The notes under the pieces: generated by a model
Seen by the model: the letters and a program-made list of their open reading frames with translations, nothing else
What the model was told of the DNA's origin: nothing
The model's database searches: none
Shown: positions 9,604-19,064 of the stretch, one piece after another
Position numbering within the stretch: the stretch's first letter is position 1
How the letters are laid out: each line of letters opens with the position of its first letter
NCBI RefSeq assembly: GCF_030143255.1
Contig: NZ_JARJNR010000007.1
Span: 124,001-188,000, forward strand
Direction of reading: 5' to 3'
DNA length: 64,000 nucleotides
Origin: Frigidibacter sp. SD6-1
GTDB lineage: Bacteria > Pseudomonadota > Alphaproteobacteria > Rhodobacterales > Rhodobacteraceae
Program-made: the position numbers and the translations under genes

Positions 9604-10170
9604 TCAGTCCCAACAGCTATCAAGGGGCTGCGCCGCCAAATCCTGCAGGCGGCCCGGGCCAACGGCGCCCGCCGAGGACAATCTTTCAAGCAGGCGATTG
9701 CGCGCCTCCAACAGCCTGTCGGCATTGGCGCCCCGCGCATAACGCGACGGCGCGCGCGCGATCTCCAAAAGGGTTGCTGCCTGAGGATAATCGACCTCGG
9801 CGGGTCCGACGCCGAAGCAAGTCTCGGTCACATCCGCCACCGTCGTCGCGTTCGGCAAGTACCAAAGCCTGTTGACCGCCAGCTCGGCAACCTCGTCGCG
9901 CGACCAGAACAACCACAGCCACGCGGCGCCGCTCGTCCATCTCAGGAGGTATTCCGTCCTGTCGGCTCCATTGCCCGGTTTCGCTGCAACGGAATAGAGG
10001 GCAGGTTCAGCCTTTGCGGCTGCCTTGAGGGCGTCGGATACCGTGACGCGCCCCTCACCTGTCATATCGCTGCGGATCGACCGATAGCCGTAGAAGAGGA
10101 ACATCAGCGAAACCGCCAAGACTGCAACCGCGATGGGCAGAAGCACCGCCCGGACGAGTGAACCTATCAT
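9604..10170 (-). CDS. Membrane-anchored protein of unknown function
   Basis: 188 residues. A single N-terminal membrane segment (AVLLPIAVAVLAVSLMFLFYG) is followed by a soluble part with several Trp residues (TSGAAWLWLFWSRDE) and one Cys near the C terminus (LDSCWD). I do not recognise the family. The ATG at 10170 has GGAAGGG upstream. It converges on argG with a 12-base gap and diverges from the SCP2-like gene. A much longer frame upstream reads antisense to that gene and is rejected. Confidence 0.65.
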   Translation of the reverse strand: MIGSLVRAVLLPIAVAVLAVSLMFLFYGYRSIRSDMTGEGRVTVSDALKAAAKAEPALYSVAAKPGNGADRTEYLLRWTSGAAWLWLFWSRDEVAELAVNRLWYLPNATTVADVTETCFGVGPAEVDYPQAATLLEIARAPSRYARGANADRLLEARNRLLERLSSAGAVGPGRLQDLAAQPLDSCWD

Positions 10171-10276
10171 TTCCAACCCTTCCGAACCTCGGAGAATCAA
10201 CCAGGCGAGTGACGCAACGCCAGTCTTGCCGATGCGATGAATGCCGCATAGCCCGGTCGGCACAAGGGAGGACCTT

Positions 10277-10561
10277 ATGCCGCTGGATGCCATCGCCGCC
10301 GATATCGCAAGGACGCTGGAGACGCGGCCCTTCACCGGTTCGCTCAAGTTCGATTGCGGCGCGGCGGGGGTGATCGTGCTGGCCGACGGCACGGCGACCA
10401 CCGCCGACCGCGCGACCGATTGCACGCTGAAGATCAGCGAGGACAATCTGGTGAAGCTTCTGACCGGCAAGCTCAATCCGATGGTCGGAGTGATGACCGG
10501 AAAGCTGAAGGTCTCGGGCGATCTGACTGTCGCGATGGGGCTGGCGAAGCTTCTGGGCTGA
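10277..10561 (+). CDS. SCP2 sterol-binding domain protein
   Basis: 94 residues, the size of a lone SCP2 domain. The pattern FDCGAAGVIVLADGTATT, then DCTLKISEDNLVKLLTGKLNP and GKLKVSGDLTVAMGLAKLL, is characteristic of the SCP2 fold, which binds lipids in a hydrophobic tunnel. The bacterial substrate is unknown. The ATG is preceded by GGGAGGAC. Confidence 0.88.
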   Translation: MPLDAIAADIARTLETRPFTGSLKFDCGAAGVIVLADGTATTADRATDCTLKISEDNLVKLLTGKLNPMVGVMTGKLKVSGDLTVAMGLAKLLG

Positions 10562-10671
10562 CCTCCCGCCGCGCGTCCCCTTGGCAGCGGGCAGCTGTTC
10601 GTGCCGCTCACGGGAAACTGACTTGCCCGTGAGCGGTGCCACGGGGCATCGCTTGGCAAACGGAGGGTTTC

Positions 10672-11292
10672 ATGCGCGCGTTCCTTGTCTTCATTTCTGT
10701 CTTCCTCGCCCCGCTGACGGCCCGGGCCGAAACCGCGATCGTCGCGGGTGGCTGTTTCTGGTGCGTCGAGTCGAATTTCGAAAGCGTGCCGGGGGTGAGC
10801 GCGGTCGTCTCCGGCTATACCGGCGGGCATCTGCAGAACCCGACCTATGACGATGTGACCTCGGAAACGTCAGGCCATCTCGAATCGGTGAAGATCACCT
10901 TCGATCCGGGCAAGGTGAGCTATGCCGAGATCGTGCGGCTGTTCCTGCATTCGACCGATGTTCTGGATGCGGGCGGGCAGTTCTGCGACCGGGGCGAAAG
11001 CTATACGTCCGCAATCTTCGTGCGAAACGCCGCCCAGCGCGCGGCGGCGGAAGCGGAGGTCGCGAAGGCCGAAAAGGAACTGGGCCGGAAGATCGTGACG
11101 CCCGTTCGCGACGCGGTGAAGTTCTGGCCCGCCGAGGAGTATCACCAGGATTATTACAAGGGCAGTTCCATCGTGCTGACGCGGCGGGGGCCGAAATCGA
11201 AGGCCTCGGCCTATGCCTTTTACCGCAATGCCTGCGGACGCGATCAGCGGGTGGAGGCGCTTTGGGGGGCGAAGGCGGAATTCGCCCACTGA
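10672..11292 (+). CDS. msrA: Peptide methionine-S-sulfoxide reductase, exported
   Basis: 206 residues. A signal peptide (MRAFLVFISVFLAPLTARA, cleavage predicted after residue 19) precedes the MsrA catalytic motif GGCFWCVE with the nucleophile Cys28. It reduces methionine-S-sulfoxide in oxidised proteins. The signal indicates a periplasmic form, unlike the usual cytosolic MsrA. The ATG follows CGGAGGGTTTC. The C-terminal region contains Cys at FYRNACGRD, which may act as resolving cysteine; this last point is inference. Confidence 0.93.
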   Translation: MRAFLVFISVFLAPLTARAETAIVAGGCFWCVESNFESVPGVSAVVSGYTGGHLQNPTYDDVTSETSGHLESVKITFDPGKVSYAEIVRLFLHSTDVLDAGGQFCDRGESYTSAIFVRNAAQRAAAEAEVAKAEKELGRKIVTPVRDAVKFWPAEEYHQDYYKGSSIVLTRRGPKSKASAYAFYRNACGRDQRVEALWGAKAEFAH

Positions 11293-11321
11293 TTTTCGCC
11301 ACGCTTCGCGTGTCGACCCGT

Positions 11322-11382
11322 GCGAGGGGGCGCTGCCCCCTCGCGCTCCCCCGGGATATTTGCGAACGGAAGACAGATCAGG
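11322..11382 (+). repeat. GC-hairpin intergenic repeat, copy 1 (possible bidirectional terminator)
   Basis: A perfect 10-bp stem (GCGAGGGGGC / GCCCCCTCGC, loop GCT) at 11322-11344 is followed by CGCTCCCCCGGGATATTTG and a purine-rich GGAAGACAGATCAGG tail. It lies between convergent msrA and rbsK and slightly overlaps the rbsK stop. A related unit occurs inverted at 18444-18500. Similar hairpin-plus-ATATTT elements are, from memory, common between genes in Rhodobacteraceae. Confidence 0.6.
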
Positions 11383-12244
11383 TCCGGAATGCTTCGACCT
11401 CGTCCGCCGAGGGGATTGCATCCGCAGTTCCCCGGCGCGTGACTTTCAGGGCAGCGGCGCGGGCGCCCCAGGCGAGGGCGGCCGCGGGTGCGAGGCCCTT
11501 GTCGCGCCCGGCGGCGAAGTAGCCGGTGAACGTGTCGCCTGCGCTGGTCGTGTCGACGGGCGTGACCTTAAGCGCGGGGGTGAAGGCGGTTTCACCCGAT
11601 TTCGCGCGCCAGTCCGCGCCTTCCGCGCCGCGGGTCACGAGAATTTCGGGCACGTCGAGCGCGGCCAGATCGCTGCCAAGCGCAGTGGCAAGCTGCGCGG
11701 CCTCGACGGCGTTGAGCGCGAGGATCGTGACATGGGGCAGGATGGCGCGGACGGCGCCCGGATCGAACGGTGCGGCGGAATAGAGGACCGACATGCCCCG
11801 GGCGCGGGCGATCTTCGCCGCAAGGACCTGATGGGCGGTTTCGTTCTGCAGGATCAGCAGGTCGTCAGCCTGCGCTTCGGCGAGTGCCGTTTCGACCAAT
11901 GCGGCGGGCATGGCCCAGTTCGCGCCCGGGAAGAGAACGATGTTGTTCTCGCCCGAGGCGTCCACATTGATGATCGCATGACCGGTGGCGGTGTCGAGTT
12001 TCGCGATATGCGTCGTATCGACGCCCCAGCCCGCCAGCCGCTCGACCGTCCAGCCGCCCTCGGGGCCGACGGCGCCGATATGGGCAACGCGGGCGCCCGC
12101 CTTCGCGGCGGCGGCCGACTGATTGGCGCCCTTGCCGCCGAGGCCCATGCGGTAGGCGGTCGCCGCCAGCGTCTCGCCCGGGCCGGGCAGGTGCGGGACG
12201 GAATAGAAATGGTCGATATTGATCGAACCGAGATTGTAGATCAT
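11378..12244 (-). CDS. rbsK: Ribokinase-like PfkB sugar kinase
   Basis: 288 residues. PfkB signature 1 is GLGGKGANQSAAAAKAGA; signature 2 is DTTSAGDTFTGYFAAG with the catalytic Asp. The N terminus YNLGSINIDHFYSVPHLPGPGET also fits ribokinases. It phosphorylates a pentose, probably ribose, but no ribose transporter is nearby, so the substrate is uncertain. Its ATG overlaps the stop of maeB, so it is probably translated from the malic enzyme transcript. Confidence 0.85.
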   Translation of the reverse strand: MIYNLGSINIDHFYSVPHLPGPGETLAATAYRMGLGGKGANQSAAAAKAGARVAHIGAVGPEGGWTVERLAGWGVDTTHIAKLDTATGHAIINVDASGENNIVLFPGANWAMPAALVETALAEAQADDLLILQNETAHQVLAAKIARARGMSVLYSAAPFDPGAVRAILPHVTILALNAVEAAQLATALGSDLAALDVPEILVTRGAEGADWRAKSGETAFTPALKVTPVDTTSAGDTFTGYFAAGRDKGLAPAAALAWGARAAALKVTRRGTADAIPSADEVEAFRT

Positions 12245-14508
12245 GCCGTCTGGCCGAGCTTGCAGGCGGCGATGACTGCCATGTTCAGGATATCGTTCAC
12301 CGTCGAGCCGGTGGAGCAGACCTGGATCGGTCGGTCGACGCCGGTCAGGATCGGGCCGATGACAGTGGCGCCCGCCATTTCCTGGATGAGCTTGACCGAG
12401 ATCGAGGCGGAATGGCGGGCGGGGACCACCAGAACGTTTGCCGGGCCGGTGAGGCGGCAGAAGGGGTAATGCGCCATCTGGTCCATGTTCAGCGCCACAT
12501 CGACGGTCATTTCGCCCTCATATTCGAAATCAACCCCGCGCTCGTCCAGGACGCGCGGCGCCTGATGCATCTTGGTGGCGCGTTCCGAGACAGGATAGCC
12601 GAAGGTCGAGAAGGACAGGAAGGCGACGCGCGGGTCGATCCCGAGGCCGCGCGCCACATGGGCGCCGCGCATCGCGATGTCGGCGAGATCGTTCTCGTCG
12701 GGCCATTCATGCACCAGAGTATCGCCGATGAAGACGATCCGCCCGCGATGGACGACAGCGGTGATGCCGACCGCGCCGTCGGCGGCCTTCACGTCGAAGA
12801 CATGGTTCACGAGCTGCAGCACATGCGCCGATTTCCGGGTGGCGCCGGTTACCATCCCGTCCGCGTGACCGTGCGCGAGCATCAGTGCCGAAAACACATG
12901 CCTGTCGCGCGCGGCAAGCCGGTGAATGTCCGTCCGGTCGAAGCCCTGACGCTGCAGGCGCTGGTAGAGGAAATCCTTGTAAGCGCTCAGATGGCGGGTG
13001 TTCGCCGCATTCACCACCTCGATCTCGCGCACCGCATCGGCAAGGCCCTCGGCGACGAGCTTTTCCGTCACGTCTGCCTCGCGGCCGACGACCAAAGCCT
13101 TGCCGAGGCCGGCGCGCTGGTAGGCGACGGCCGCTTTCAGCACGCGCGGATCGTCGCCTTCGGCAAAGATCATCCGTGCCTGGGCGGCGCGCGCCCGGGC
13201 GTGGATGCCCTGCAGGATGGTCGCCGTCGGGTCCATCCGCGCCTTGAGGCTCAGCTCATAAGCGCCCATATCGACGATCGGGCGCCGGGCGGCACCGGTC
13301 TTCATCCCCGCCTTGGCGACGGCGGGCGGAATGACATGGATCAGGCGCGGGTCGAAGGGCGTTGGAATGATGTAATCGCGCCCGAAGGTCAGCTTGCGGC
13401 CATAGGCCATGGCAACCTCGTCCGGCACATCCTCGCGCGCCAGTTTCGCCAGTGCCTCGGCACAGGCGATCTTCATCTCGTCATTGATCGCACGCGCATG
13501 GATGTCGAGCGCGCCACGGAACAGATAGGGAAAGCCGAGGACGTTGTTCACCTGGTTGGGGTAGTCGCTGCGGCCCGTGGCGACGATCGCGTCGGGGCGC
13601 ACGGCATGCGCCTCTTCCGGCGTGATCTCGGGGTCGGGGTTGGCCATGGCGAAGATCACCGGGTTTTCCGCCATGGAAAGCACCATGTCCTGCGTCACCG
13701 CGCCCTTCGCCGAGACGCCGAGGAACACGTCCGCGCCCTTCATTGCCTCTTCGAGCGTCCTGAGGTCGGTCTTGACCGCATGGGCCGACTTCCACTGGTT
13801 CATCCCCTCCGTGCGGCCCTGCCAGATGACGCCCTTGGTGTCGCACATGATGCAGTTTTCATTGCGCGCGCCCATGGTCTTGAGGAGTTCCAGACAGGCG
13901 ATCCCGGCGGCACCCGCACCGTTCAGCACGATCTTCACATCCTGAATGCGCTTGCCGGACAGTTCCAGCGCATTGATCAGACCCGCCGCGCAGATCACCG
14001 CCGTACCGTGCTGGTCATCATGGAAGACCGGGATATCGCAGATTTCCTTCAGCCGACTTTCGATGATGAAACATTCGGGCGCCTTGATGTCTTCCAGGTT
14101 GATGCCGCCGAAGGTCGGCGCCATCAGGCGGACCGCCTGGATGATTGCGTCCGGGTCCTCGGTATCCAACTCGATGTCGATGGCGTTCACATCGGCGAAG
14201 CGCTTGAAGAGAACCGCCTTGCCCTCCATCACCGGCTTCGACGCCAGCGCACCGAGGTTGCCAAGGCCGAGGATCGCCGTGCCGTTCGACACGACGGCAA
14301 CCATGTTGCCCTTCACCGTATAATCGTATGCCGTTCCCGGATCGGCGGCGATCGCCTCGACCGGGACGGCCACACCGGGCGAATAGGCCAGCGACAGATC
14401 GCGCTGCGTCGCCATCGGCTTTGTCGCGTTGATCTCATATTTTCCCGGCACCGGGTTCAGGTGATAGGCCAGCGCCTCTTCCGGCGTGACGCGGTTCTTC
14501 GGGGCCAT
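12241..14508 (-). CDS. maeB: NADP-type malic enzyme with C-terminal phosphotransacetylase domain
   Basis: 755 residues. The N-terminal malic domain carries YSPGVAVP and a conserved HDDQHGTA; the NAD(P)-binding domain has VLNGAGAAGIACLELL. The C-terminal roughly 320 residues (from about IHARARAAQARMIFAEGDDP) resemble phosphate acetyltransferase; in this family that part is usually regulatory and not active. It decarboxylates malate to pyruvate, giving NADPH. The start MAPKNRVTPEEALAYH fits the family. It is first in a two-gene unit with rbsK. Confidence 0.96.
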   Translation of the reverse strand: MAPKNRVTPEEALAYHLNPVPGKYEINATKPMATQRDLSLAYSPGVAVPVEAIAADPGTAYDYTVKGNMVAVVSNGTAILGLGNLGALASKPVMEGKAVLFKRFADVNAIDIELDTEDPDAIIQAVRLMAPTFGGINLEDIKAPECFIIESRLKEICDIPVFHDDQHGTAVICAAGLINALELSGKRIQDVKIVLNGAGAAGIACLELLKTMGARNENCIMCDTKGVIWQGRTEGMNQWKSAHAVKTDLRTLEEAMKGADVFLGVSAKGAVTQDMVLSMAENPVIFAMANPDPEITPEEAHAVRPDAIVATGRSDYPNQVNNVLGFPYLFRGALDIHARAINDEMKIACAEALAKLAREDVPDEVAMAYGRKLTFGRDYIIPTPFDPRLIHVIPPAVAKAGMKTGAARRPIVDMGAYELSLKARMDPTATILQGIHARARAAQARMIFAEGDDPRVLKAAVAYQRAGLGKALVVGREADVTEKLVAEGLADAVREIEVVNAANTRHLSAYKDFLYQRLQRQGFDRTDIHRLAARDRHVFSALMLAHGHADGMVTGATRKSAHVLQLVNHVFDVKAADGAVGITAVVHRGRIVFIGDTLVHEWPDENDLADIAMRGAHVARGLGIDPRVAFLSFSTFGYPVSERATKMHQAPRVLDERGVDFEYEGEMTVDVALNMDQMAHYPFCRLTGPANVLVVPARHSASISVKLIQEMAGATVIGPILTGVDRPIQVCSTGSTVNDILNMAVIAACKLGQTA

Positions 14509-14621
14509 GTCGCTTTCCTCTCGCTTTCGGTCGTCATAGCGACATGGCCTGCGGCCCACAACGGCGATCATTCTTTGAAATAAGGGATTCCAATATGCTC
14601 CAGCCTGTGATTCAGTGAGTC

Positions 14622-14903
14622 ATGGACAGTGTTCGTTCGATAGACGCACAGGCAATTGAACGCGCGGTGCACGACGCTCTTGGAGCAATTCGCGTCCGCT
14701 CGGTCTCAAGCGAGCTGCGGACCAACGATGATGGCGCGGCTATTGTCAGGGTGAGGGTTGTCTATGACGCATCACAGGGGATGAGCGTCGAGGACATGGA
14801 TCGAACTGCCGATGCCATTTGGTCGCAGAACGACGGCGCGGCTCCTTTCCCCGTCATAGATTTCCAGGCGGATACCGACCGTGAGTTCCTCGCGGCTGAG
14901 TGA
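14622..14903 (+). CDS. Small partner protein of the downstream HEPN protein
   Basis: 93 residues, acidic. A pattern of alternating residues (GAAIVRVRVVYDASQGMS) suggests an alpha/beta fold, ending [18 protein letters not shown]. It lacks the GSxxxG...DxD motif of the MNT nucleotidyltransferases that usually accompany HEPN proteins, and I do not recognise the family. The HEPN gene begins with GTG inside its last codons, so the two are translationally coupled. An antitoxin role is inference from this layout only. Confidence 0.65.
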   Translation: MDSVRSIDAQAIERAVHDALGAIRVRSVSSELRTNDDGAAIVRVRVVYDASQGMSVEDMDRTADAIWSQNDGAAPFPVIDFQADTDREFLAAE

Positions 14904-15381
14904 ACAGCTTCTTCTTGTCGCCAAGGCGAGGATCGGCGACAAAGCCGTCCGTAACGAAGCAAGTCTGAGACGCGCGACCAGCGATCTTTATTATGTGGCT
15001 TTTCATACGATCTGCGAAGCATTGGTAGAGCCTATGTTTCGTGCCGGCCCGGCGAACAAGGCGTTTGTCGAGACTTACACTAAGCTTTATCGACAGTTGA
15101 ATCACGGCTACGCAGAGCGGCGCTGCAAGGCGGTTGCGCAAGGCGGTGAGTTCTCCGCCGAAATAGCGCGCTTTGCAAAGCTGTTCATCGAACTAAAAAA
15201 CAAGCGGGAGAGCGCCGATTACGATCCTCTCGACAAGTTCGCCGTCTCGATCGTCAGGAATGATCTCGAAAAAGTTGAGTCGAGGCTGCAAGCGTTTTGG
15301 AAAGCCGATTCAGCCGAGAGAGCTGCCTTTGCCTGCTTTGTCGGCTTGCGGTGGACTAAAGACCATCAGGAAATCGGCTAG
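14881..15381 (+). CDS. HEPN-domain protein, UPF0332/COG1895-like
   Basis: 166 residues from a GTG at 14881. Features typical of the HEPN four-helix bundle are [19 protein letters not shown] (Arg31, His42), YRQLNHG (Arg71, His75) and the late motif KRESADYDP (109-116), as in UPF0332 proteins. HEPN proteins are often RNases in toxin-antitoxin, abortive infection or CRISPR systems. The canonical Rx4-6H motif is not exact here, so activity is uncertain. Base composition is visibly less GC-rich than in the neighbours, with codons such as TTT, TAT and CAT frequent, suggesting acquisition by transfer. Confidence 0.7.
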   Translation: MSSSRLSEQLLLVAKARIGDKAVRNEASLRRATSDLYYVAFHTICEALVEPMFRAGPANKAFVETYTKLYRQLNHGYAERRCKAVAQGGEFSAEIARFAKLFIELKNKRESADYDPLDKFAVSIVRNDLEKVESRLQAFWKADSAERAAFACFVGLRWTKDHQEIG

Positions 15382-15496
15382 TTTGGTCACACAATTCGTG
15401 GCCGCGGAGGAGCAGGTGACTAAAGCTGCCGCGGCACTTGCGGCTTTTCCTGAAGGACCGGCTTCGCTAGGGTCGCGCCGGAATTCGGAGGCTGGT

Positions 15497-18148
15497 GTGA
15501 GCAAGAACGACCCGCAGGTCACGCCGATGATGGCACAATATCTGGAGATCAAGGGGCGCTATGCGGACGCGCTCCTCTTCTACCGGATGGGCGATTTCTA
15601 CGAGATGTTCTTTGCCGATGCCGAGGCGGCGGCTTCGGCGCTGGACATCGCTCTCACCAAGCGAGGCCAGCATCTGGGCGAGGACATCCCGATGTGCGGC
15701 GTGCCGGTCCATGCGGCCGAGGGCTATCTGCTGACGCTGATCCGCAAGGGCTTTCGCGTCGCCATCGCCGAACAGATGGAAGACCCGGCCGAAGCGAAGA
15801 AGCGCGGGTCGAAATCGGTCGTGGCGCGTGACGTGGTGCGGCTGGTCACGCCGGGGACGCTGACCGAGGATTCGCTGCTGGAGGCGCGGCGCCACAACTT
15901 CCTCGCCGCCTGGGCCGAGGTGCGGGACGAGGCGGCGCTGGCCTGGGCCGACATTTCGACCGGCGAGTTCCGGGTGGTGCCCTGCCCCTTGTCGCGGATT
16001 GCGCCGGAACTGGCGCGGCTGGCCCCGCGCGAGCTTGTGGTAAGCGAGGCGAAGGAAGCGGATTGCACCGGAATAGTCTCTGATCTGGGCGTCGCGCTGA
16101 CACCTATGTCGCGCGCGTCGTTCGACAGCCAAGGGGCGGAAAAACGTCTCTGCAACCTGTTCGCGGTCGGCTCTCTCGATGCGTTTGGCGCCTTTGGCCG
16201 GGCCGAGATGTCGGCGATGGGCGGCATTGTCGAGTACCTCGATCTGACGCAGCGCGGCAAGCTGCCGCTCCTGCGCCCGCCGGTGCGGGAACTTGCGGGC
16301 GGCAAGGTGCAAATCGACGCGGCGACCCGGCGCAATCTGGAGATCACGCAAAGCCTGTCGGGCGGGCGCGACGGGTCGCTGATCGCGGCCATCGACCGGA
16401 CGGTGACGGCGGCGGGCGCGCGGCTTCTGGACCGCAGGTTGTCCGCGCCCTCGCGCGACCTTGCCGAAATTCACGCACGTCTGGCATCGGTGCGCTATCT
16501 CGCAGACACGTCCCGCCTGACCGAGGACCTGCGCGCCGCGCTGAAAACGGTGCCGGACATGGACCGGGCGCTGTCGCGCCTCGCGCTCGACCGCGGCGGG
16601 CCGCGCGATCTGGCGGCGATCCGGGCCGGATTGAAAGGTGCGGCGAAAATCGCGGAGCGGCTGCCGGAGGATGCGCCGGAGCGGCTGAAGGACGCGGCCG
16701 AGCGATTGATCGGCTTCGACGATCTTGTCGCGCTTCTCGACCGGGCGCTGGTGGAGGAACCGCCGCTGCTCGCCCGCGACGGCGGCTTCATCGCGCGCGG
16801 CTATGAAAGTGCCCTGGACGAGGCGCGGGCGCTGCGCGACGACGGACGGTCAGTGATCGCGGGCATGCAGGCGGACTATGCAGACCTCGCCCAGGTGCCG
16901 AGCCTGAAGATCAAGCACAATAATGTGCTGGGCTATTTCATCGAGACGACCGACACGCATGCGGCGCGGATGCTGGCGCCGCCCTTGAGCGAAACCTTCA
17001 TCCACCGGCAGACCACTGCCAATCAGATCCGTTTCACCACTGTGCCCCTGTCGGAGATGGAGACGAAGATCCTCAATGCCGGAAACCGGGCGTTGGAGAT
17101 TGAAAAAAGGCTCTATGACGGCCTGAAAGCCACGATTCTGGATGCGGCCGCCCTGATCGGCGGCGCGGCGCGGGCCTTGGCCGAGATTGATCTGGCGGCG
17201 GCCTTCGCCGATCTGGCCCGGGGCGATGACTGGAGCGAACCGCAAGTGGACGACAGCCGTGCCTTCGAGATCGAGGGTGGGCGGCATCCGGTGGTGGAAC
17301 GGGCGCTCAGGCGTGCGGGCGAGCCCTTTGTTGCCAACGATTGCGCGCTGACCGGTGGCGCCACACCGGCGATCTGGCTTCTGACCGGCCCGAACATGGC
17401 GGGGAAATCGACCTTCCTGCGCCAGAACGCGCTGATCGCTCTTCTGGCGCAGGCCGGGTCGTTCGTGCCTGCGACCCGCGCCCATATCGGCCTTGTCAGC
17501 CAGATATTCAGCCGTGTCGGCGCCGCCGACGATCTGGCGCGCGGCCGCTCGACCTTCATGGTCGAAATGGTGGAAACCGCGGCGATCCTCAATCAGGCCG
17601 ACGACCGGGCCCTGGTGATCCTGGACGAGATCGGGCGCGGGACCGCGACCTATGACGGCCTCTCCATCGCCTGGGCGACGCTGGAGCACCTTCACGACAT
17701 GAACCGCTGCCGGGCGCTCTTCGCCACCCATTATCACGAGATGACGGCGCTCGCCGCGAAGCTTGCGGGCGTCGAGAATGCGACGGTCACGGTGAAGGAA
17801 TGGCAGGGCGAGGTGATCTTCCTGCACGAGGTCCGCAAGGGTGCCGCCGACCGCAGCTACGGCGTGCAGGTTGCGCGCCTTGCCGGGCTGCCCGCGGCGG
17901 TGGTCGAGCGGGCGAAGATCGTGCTGGAGGCGCTGGAGAAAGGCGAGCGCGAAGGCGGCACACGCAAACATGCGCTGATCGACGACCTGCCCCTTTTCAG
18001 CACCACGCCCGCCCCGGCGCCGGTCCGGGCACCCAAGGGCCCCTCACCGCTCGAAGACCAGATCCGCGCGCTGCATCCCGACGAGATGACGCCCCTGCAG
18101 GCGCTGGCGGCGCTTTATGATCTGAAGCGGGCGCTGAAATCCGACTGA
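15497..18148 (+). CDS. mutS: DNA mismatch repair protein MutS
   Basis: 883 residues. The mismatch-binding Phe-X-Glu lies in [16 protein letters not shown] near the start. The ATPase has Walker [17 protein letters not shown], Walker [16 protein letters not shown] and the His of [11 protein letters not shown]. The start is taken as GTG at 15497, with GGAGG five bases upstream, giving [19 protein letters not shown]; the frame remains open further 5' into the HEPN gene but without support. Position after maeB is common in relatives; here the HEPN pair separates the two. Confidence 0.97.
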   Translation: MSKNDPQVTPMMAQYLEIKGRYADALLFYRMGDFYEMFFADAEAAASALDIALTKRGQHLGEDIPMCGVPVHAAEGYLLTLIRKGFRVAIAEQMEDPAEAKKRGSKSVVARDVVRLVTPGTLTEDSLLEARRHNFLAAWAEVRDEAALAWADISTGEFRVVPCPLSRIAPELARLAPRELVVSEAKEADCTGIVSDLGVALTPMSRASFDSQGAEKRLCNLFAVGSLDAFGAFGRAEMSAMGGIVEYLDLTQRGKLPLLRPPVRELAGGKVQIDAATRRNLEITQSLSGGRDGSLIAAIDRTVTAAGARLLDRRLSAPSRDLAEIHARLASVRYLADTSRLTEDLRAALKTVPDMDRALSRLALDRGGPRDLAAIRAGLKGAAKIAERLPEDAPERLKDAAERLIGFDDLVALLDRALVEEPPLLARDGGFIARGYESALDEARALRDDGRSVIAGMQADYADLAQVPSLKIKHNNVLGYFIETTDTHAARMLAPPLSETFIHRQTTANQIRFTTVPLSEMETKILNAGNRALEIEKRLYDGLKATILDAAALIGGAARALAEIDLAAAFADLARGDDWSEPQVDDSRAFEIEGGRHPVVERALRRAGEPFVANDCALTGGATPAIWLLTGPNMAGKSTFLRQNALIALLAQAGSFVPATRAHIGLVSQIFSRVGAADDLARGRSTFMVEMVETAAILNQADDRALVILDEIGRGTATYDGLSIAWATLEHLHDMNRCRALFATHYHEMTALAAKLAGVENATVTVKEWQGEVIFLHEVRKGAADRSYGVQVARLAGLPAAVVERAKIVLEALEKGEREGGTRKHALIDDLPLFSTTPAPAPVRAPKGPSPLEDQIRALHPDEMTPLQALAALYDLKRALKSD

Positions 18149-18149
18149 C

Positions 18150-18404
18150 ATGGCCCGGGACATTGTCATAACCTGCCTCCACCTGGGAAACGGCGCTGAG
18201 CGCCACAAGTTCGGCAATTTCGCCGAAGATGTCGCACGCGCTTTTCTGGAAAATCCGGCCGTGACGGTCGACCTCGCCGCTGTCGACGGGGGTTCCAACG
18301 AGCTCCTGATCAAGACCACGTCACCACGGCGCGCTTCGGTTCAGTCAGAGCTGAGGCGGCTGCTGCGCCGTCACATGATTGCGGAGTCGGTTTCTGTCGC
18401 CTGA
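18150..18404 (+). CDS. Hypothetical 84-residue protein downstream of mutS
   Basis: Starts one base after the mutS stop, so probably in the same transcript. The protein begins MARDIVITCLHLGNGAERHK and ends in an Arg-rich helix (QSELRRLLRRHMIAESVSVA). I do not recognise it, and no motif suggests a role. Coding is supported by tight spacing and codon use like its neighbours. Confidence 0.5.
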   Translation: MARDIVITCLHLGNGAERHKFGNFAEDVARAFLENPAVTVDLAAVDGGSNELLIKTTSPRRASVQSELRRLLRRHMIAESVSVA

Positions 18405-18443
18405 TGCGCCGAGAGGCGCGGCAAGGGAAATGTATCCTGCCTA

Positions 18444-18500
18444 CCTGCTTTCAGTGTCGTCAAGATACTCCACGGGGGCGCGGGGGTGTGAAACCCCCGC
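18444..18500 (-). repeat. GC-hairpin intergenic repeat, copy 2 (inverted)
   Basis: Read on the minus strand, a stem-loop (18480-18500, 8-bp stem GCGGGGGT / ACCCCCGC) is followed by CGCGCCCCCGTGGAGTATC and a purine-rich GAAAGCAGG tail. The order hairpin, C-run, GGAGTATC, purine tail matches copy 1 at 11322-11382. It lies between convergent genes, the small gene after mutS and grpE, and could terminate both. Confidence 0.55.
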
Positions 18501-18513
18501 TCCGTAGCCGGGA

Positions 18514-19059
18514 TCAGGATTTCGGCGTGGAACTCACGCCAACCTGCGCGGGACGCAGAAGCCGGTCGTGCAGCATGAAACCTTCGGTCATCACCTGGAT
18601 GATGTCGCCGGCCTTGGTACCGGGCAGCGGCGCCTCGAACATTGCCTGATGCAGTTGCGGGTCGAAGGCGTCGCCCACGGCGGGCGAGATCGGCGTGACG
18701 CCATGCCGCGTCATCACATTCGTCAGCTCGCGCAGCGTCAGTTCCACCCCTTCGATCAAGGCCTGGGCGGCTGCCCGCTGTTCATCGCCCGCGGCATCGA
18801 GCGCGCGCCTGAGATTGTCGTAGACCGGCAGGAGGTCGCGGGCGAGCTTCGAGCCGCCATATTGTTCCGCCTCGCGCCGGTCACGCTCGCTACGCTTGCG
18901 CATGTTCTCGGCGTCCGCCAGGGCCCGCATGAAGCGGTCCTTCATCTCGTCGCGCTCGGCCTTCAGCGCCTCGACCTCTGCCAGAAGCGGGTCGTCCAGA
19001 AACTCGTCGCCCATCAGGGCCTGGTCTTCGGCCAGTTCGTCTTTCTTCATGTCGTTCAT
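18514..19059 (-). CDS. grpE: Nucleotide exchange factor GrpE
   Basis: 181 residues. The N-terminal helix (DPLLAEVEALKAERDEMKDR) forms the long GrpE coiled coil; FMRALADAENMRKRSERDR and the C-terminal beta part with HGVTPISPAVGDAFDPQLHQAM are diagnostic. It releases ADP from DnaK. It follows hrcA with a five-base gap, the standard heat-shock pair. Confidence 0.96.
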   Translation of the reverse strand: MNDMKKDELAEDQALMGDEFLDDPLLAEVEALKAERDEMKDRFMRALADAENMRKRSERDRREAEQYGGSKLARDLLPVYDNLRRALDAAGDEQRAAAQALIEGVELTLRELTNVMTRHGVTPISPAVGDAFDPQLHQAMFEAPLPGTKAGDIIQVMTEGFMLHDRLLRPAQVGVSSTPKS

Positions 19060-19064
19060 CAGTT

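Noticed and set aside
12412-14583. 723-codon open frame antisense to maeB
   Set aside because: High GC leaves antisense frames open. The translation is rich in His, Arg, Asp and Gly without domains, while the other strand encodes a clear malic enzyme.
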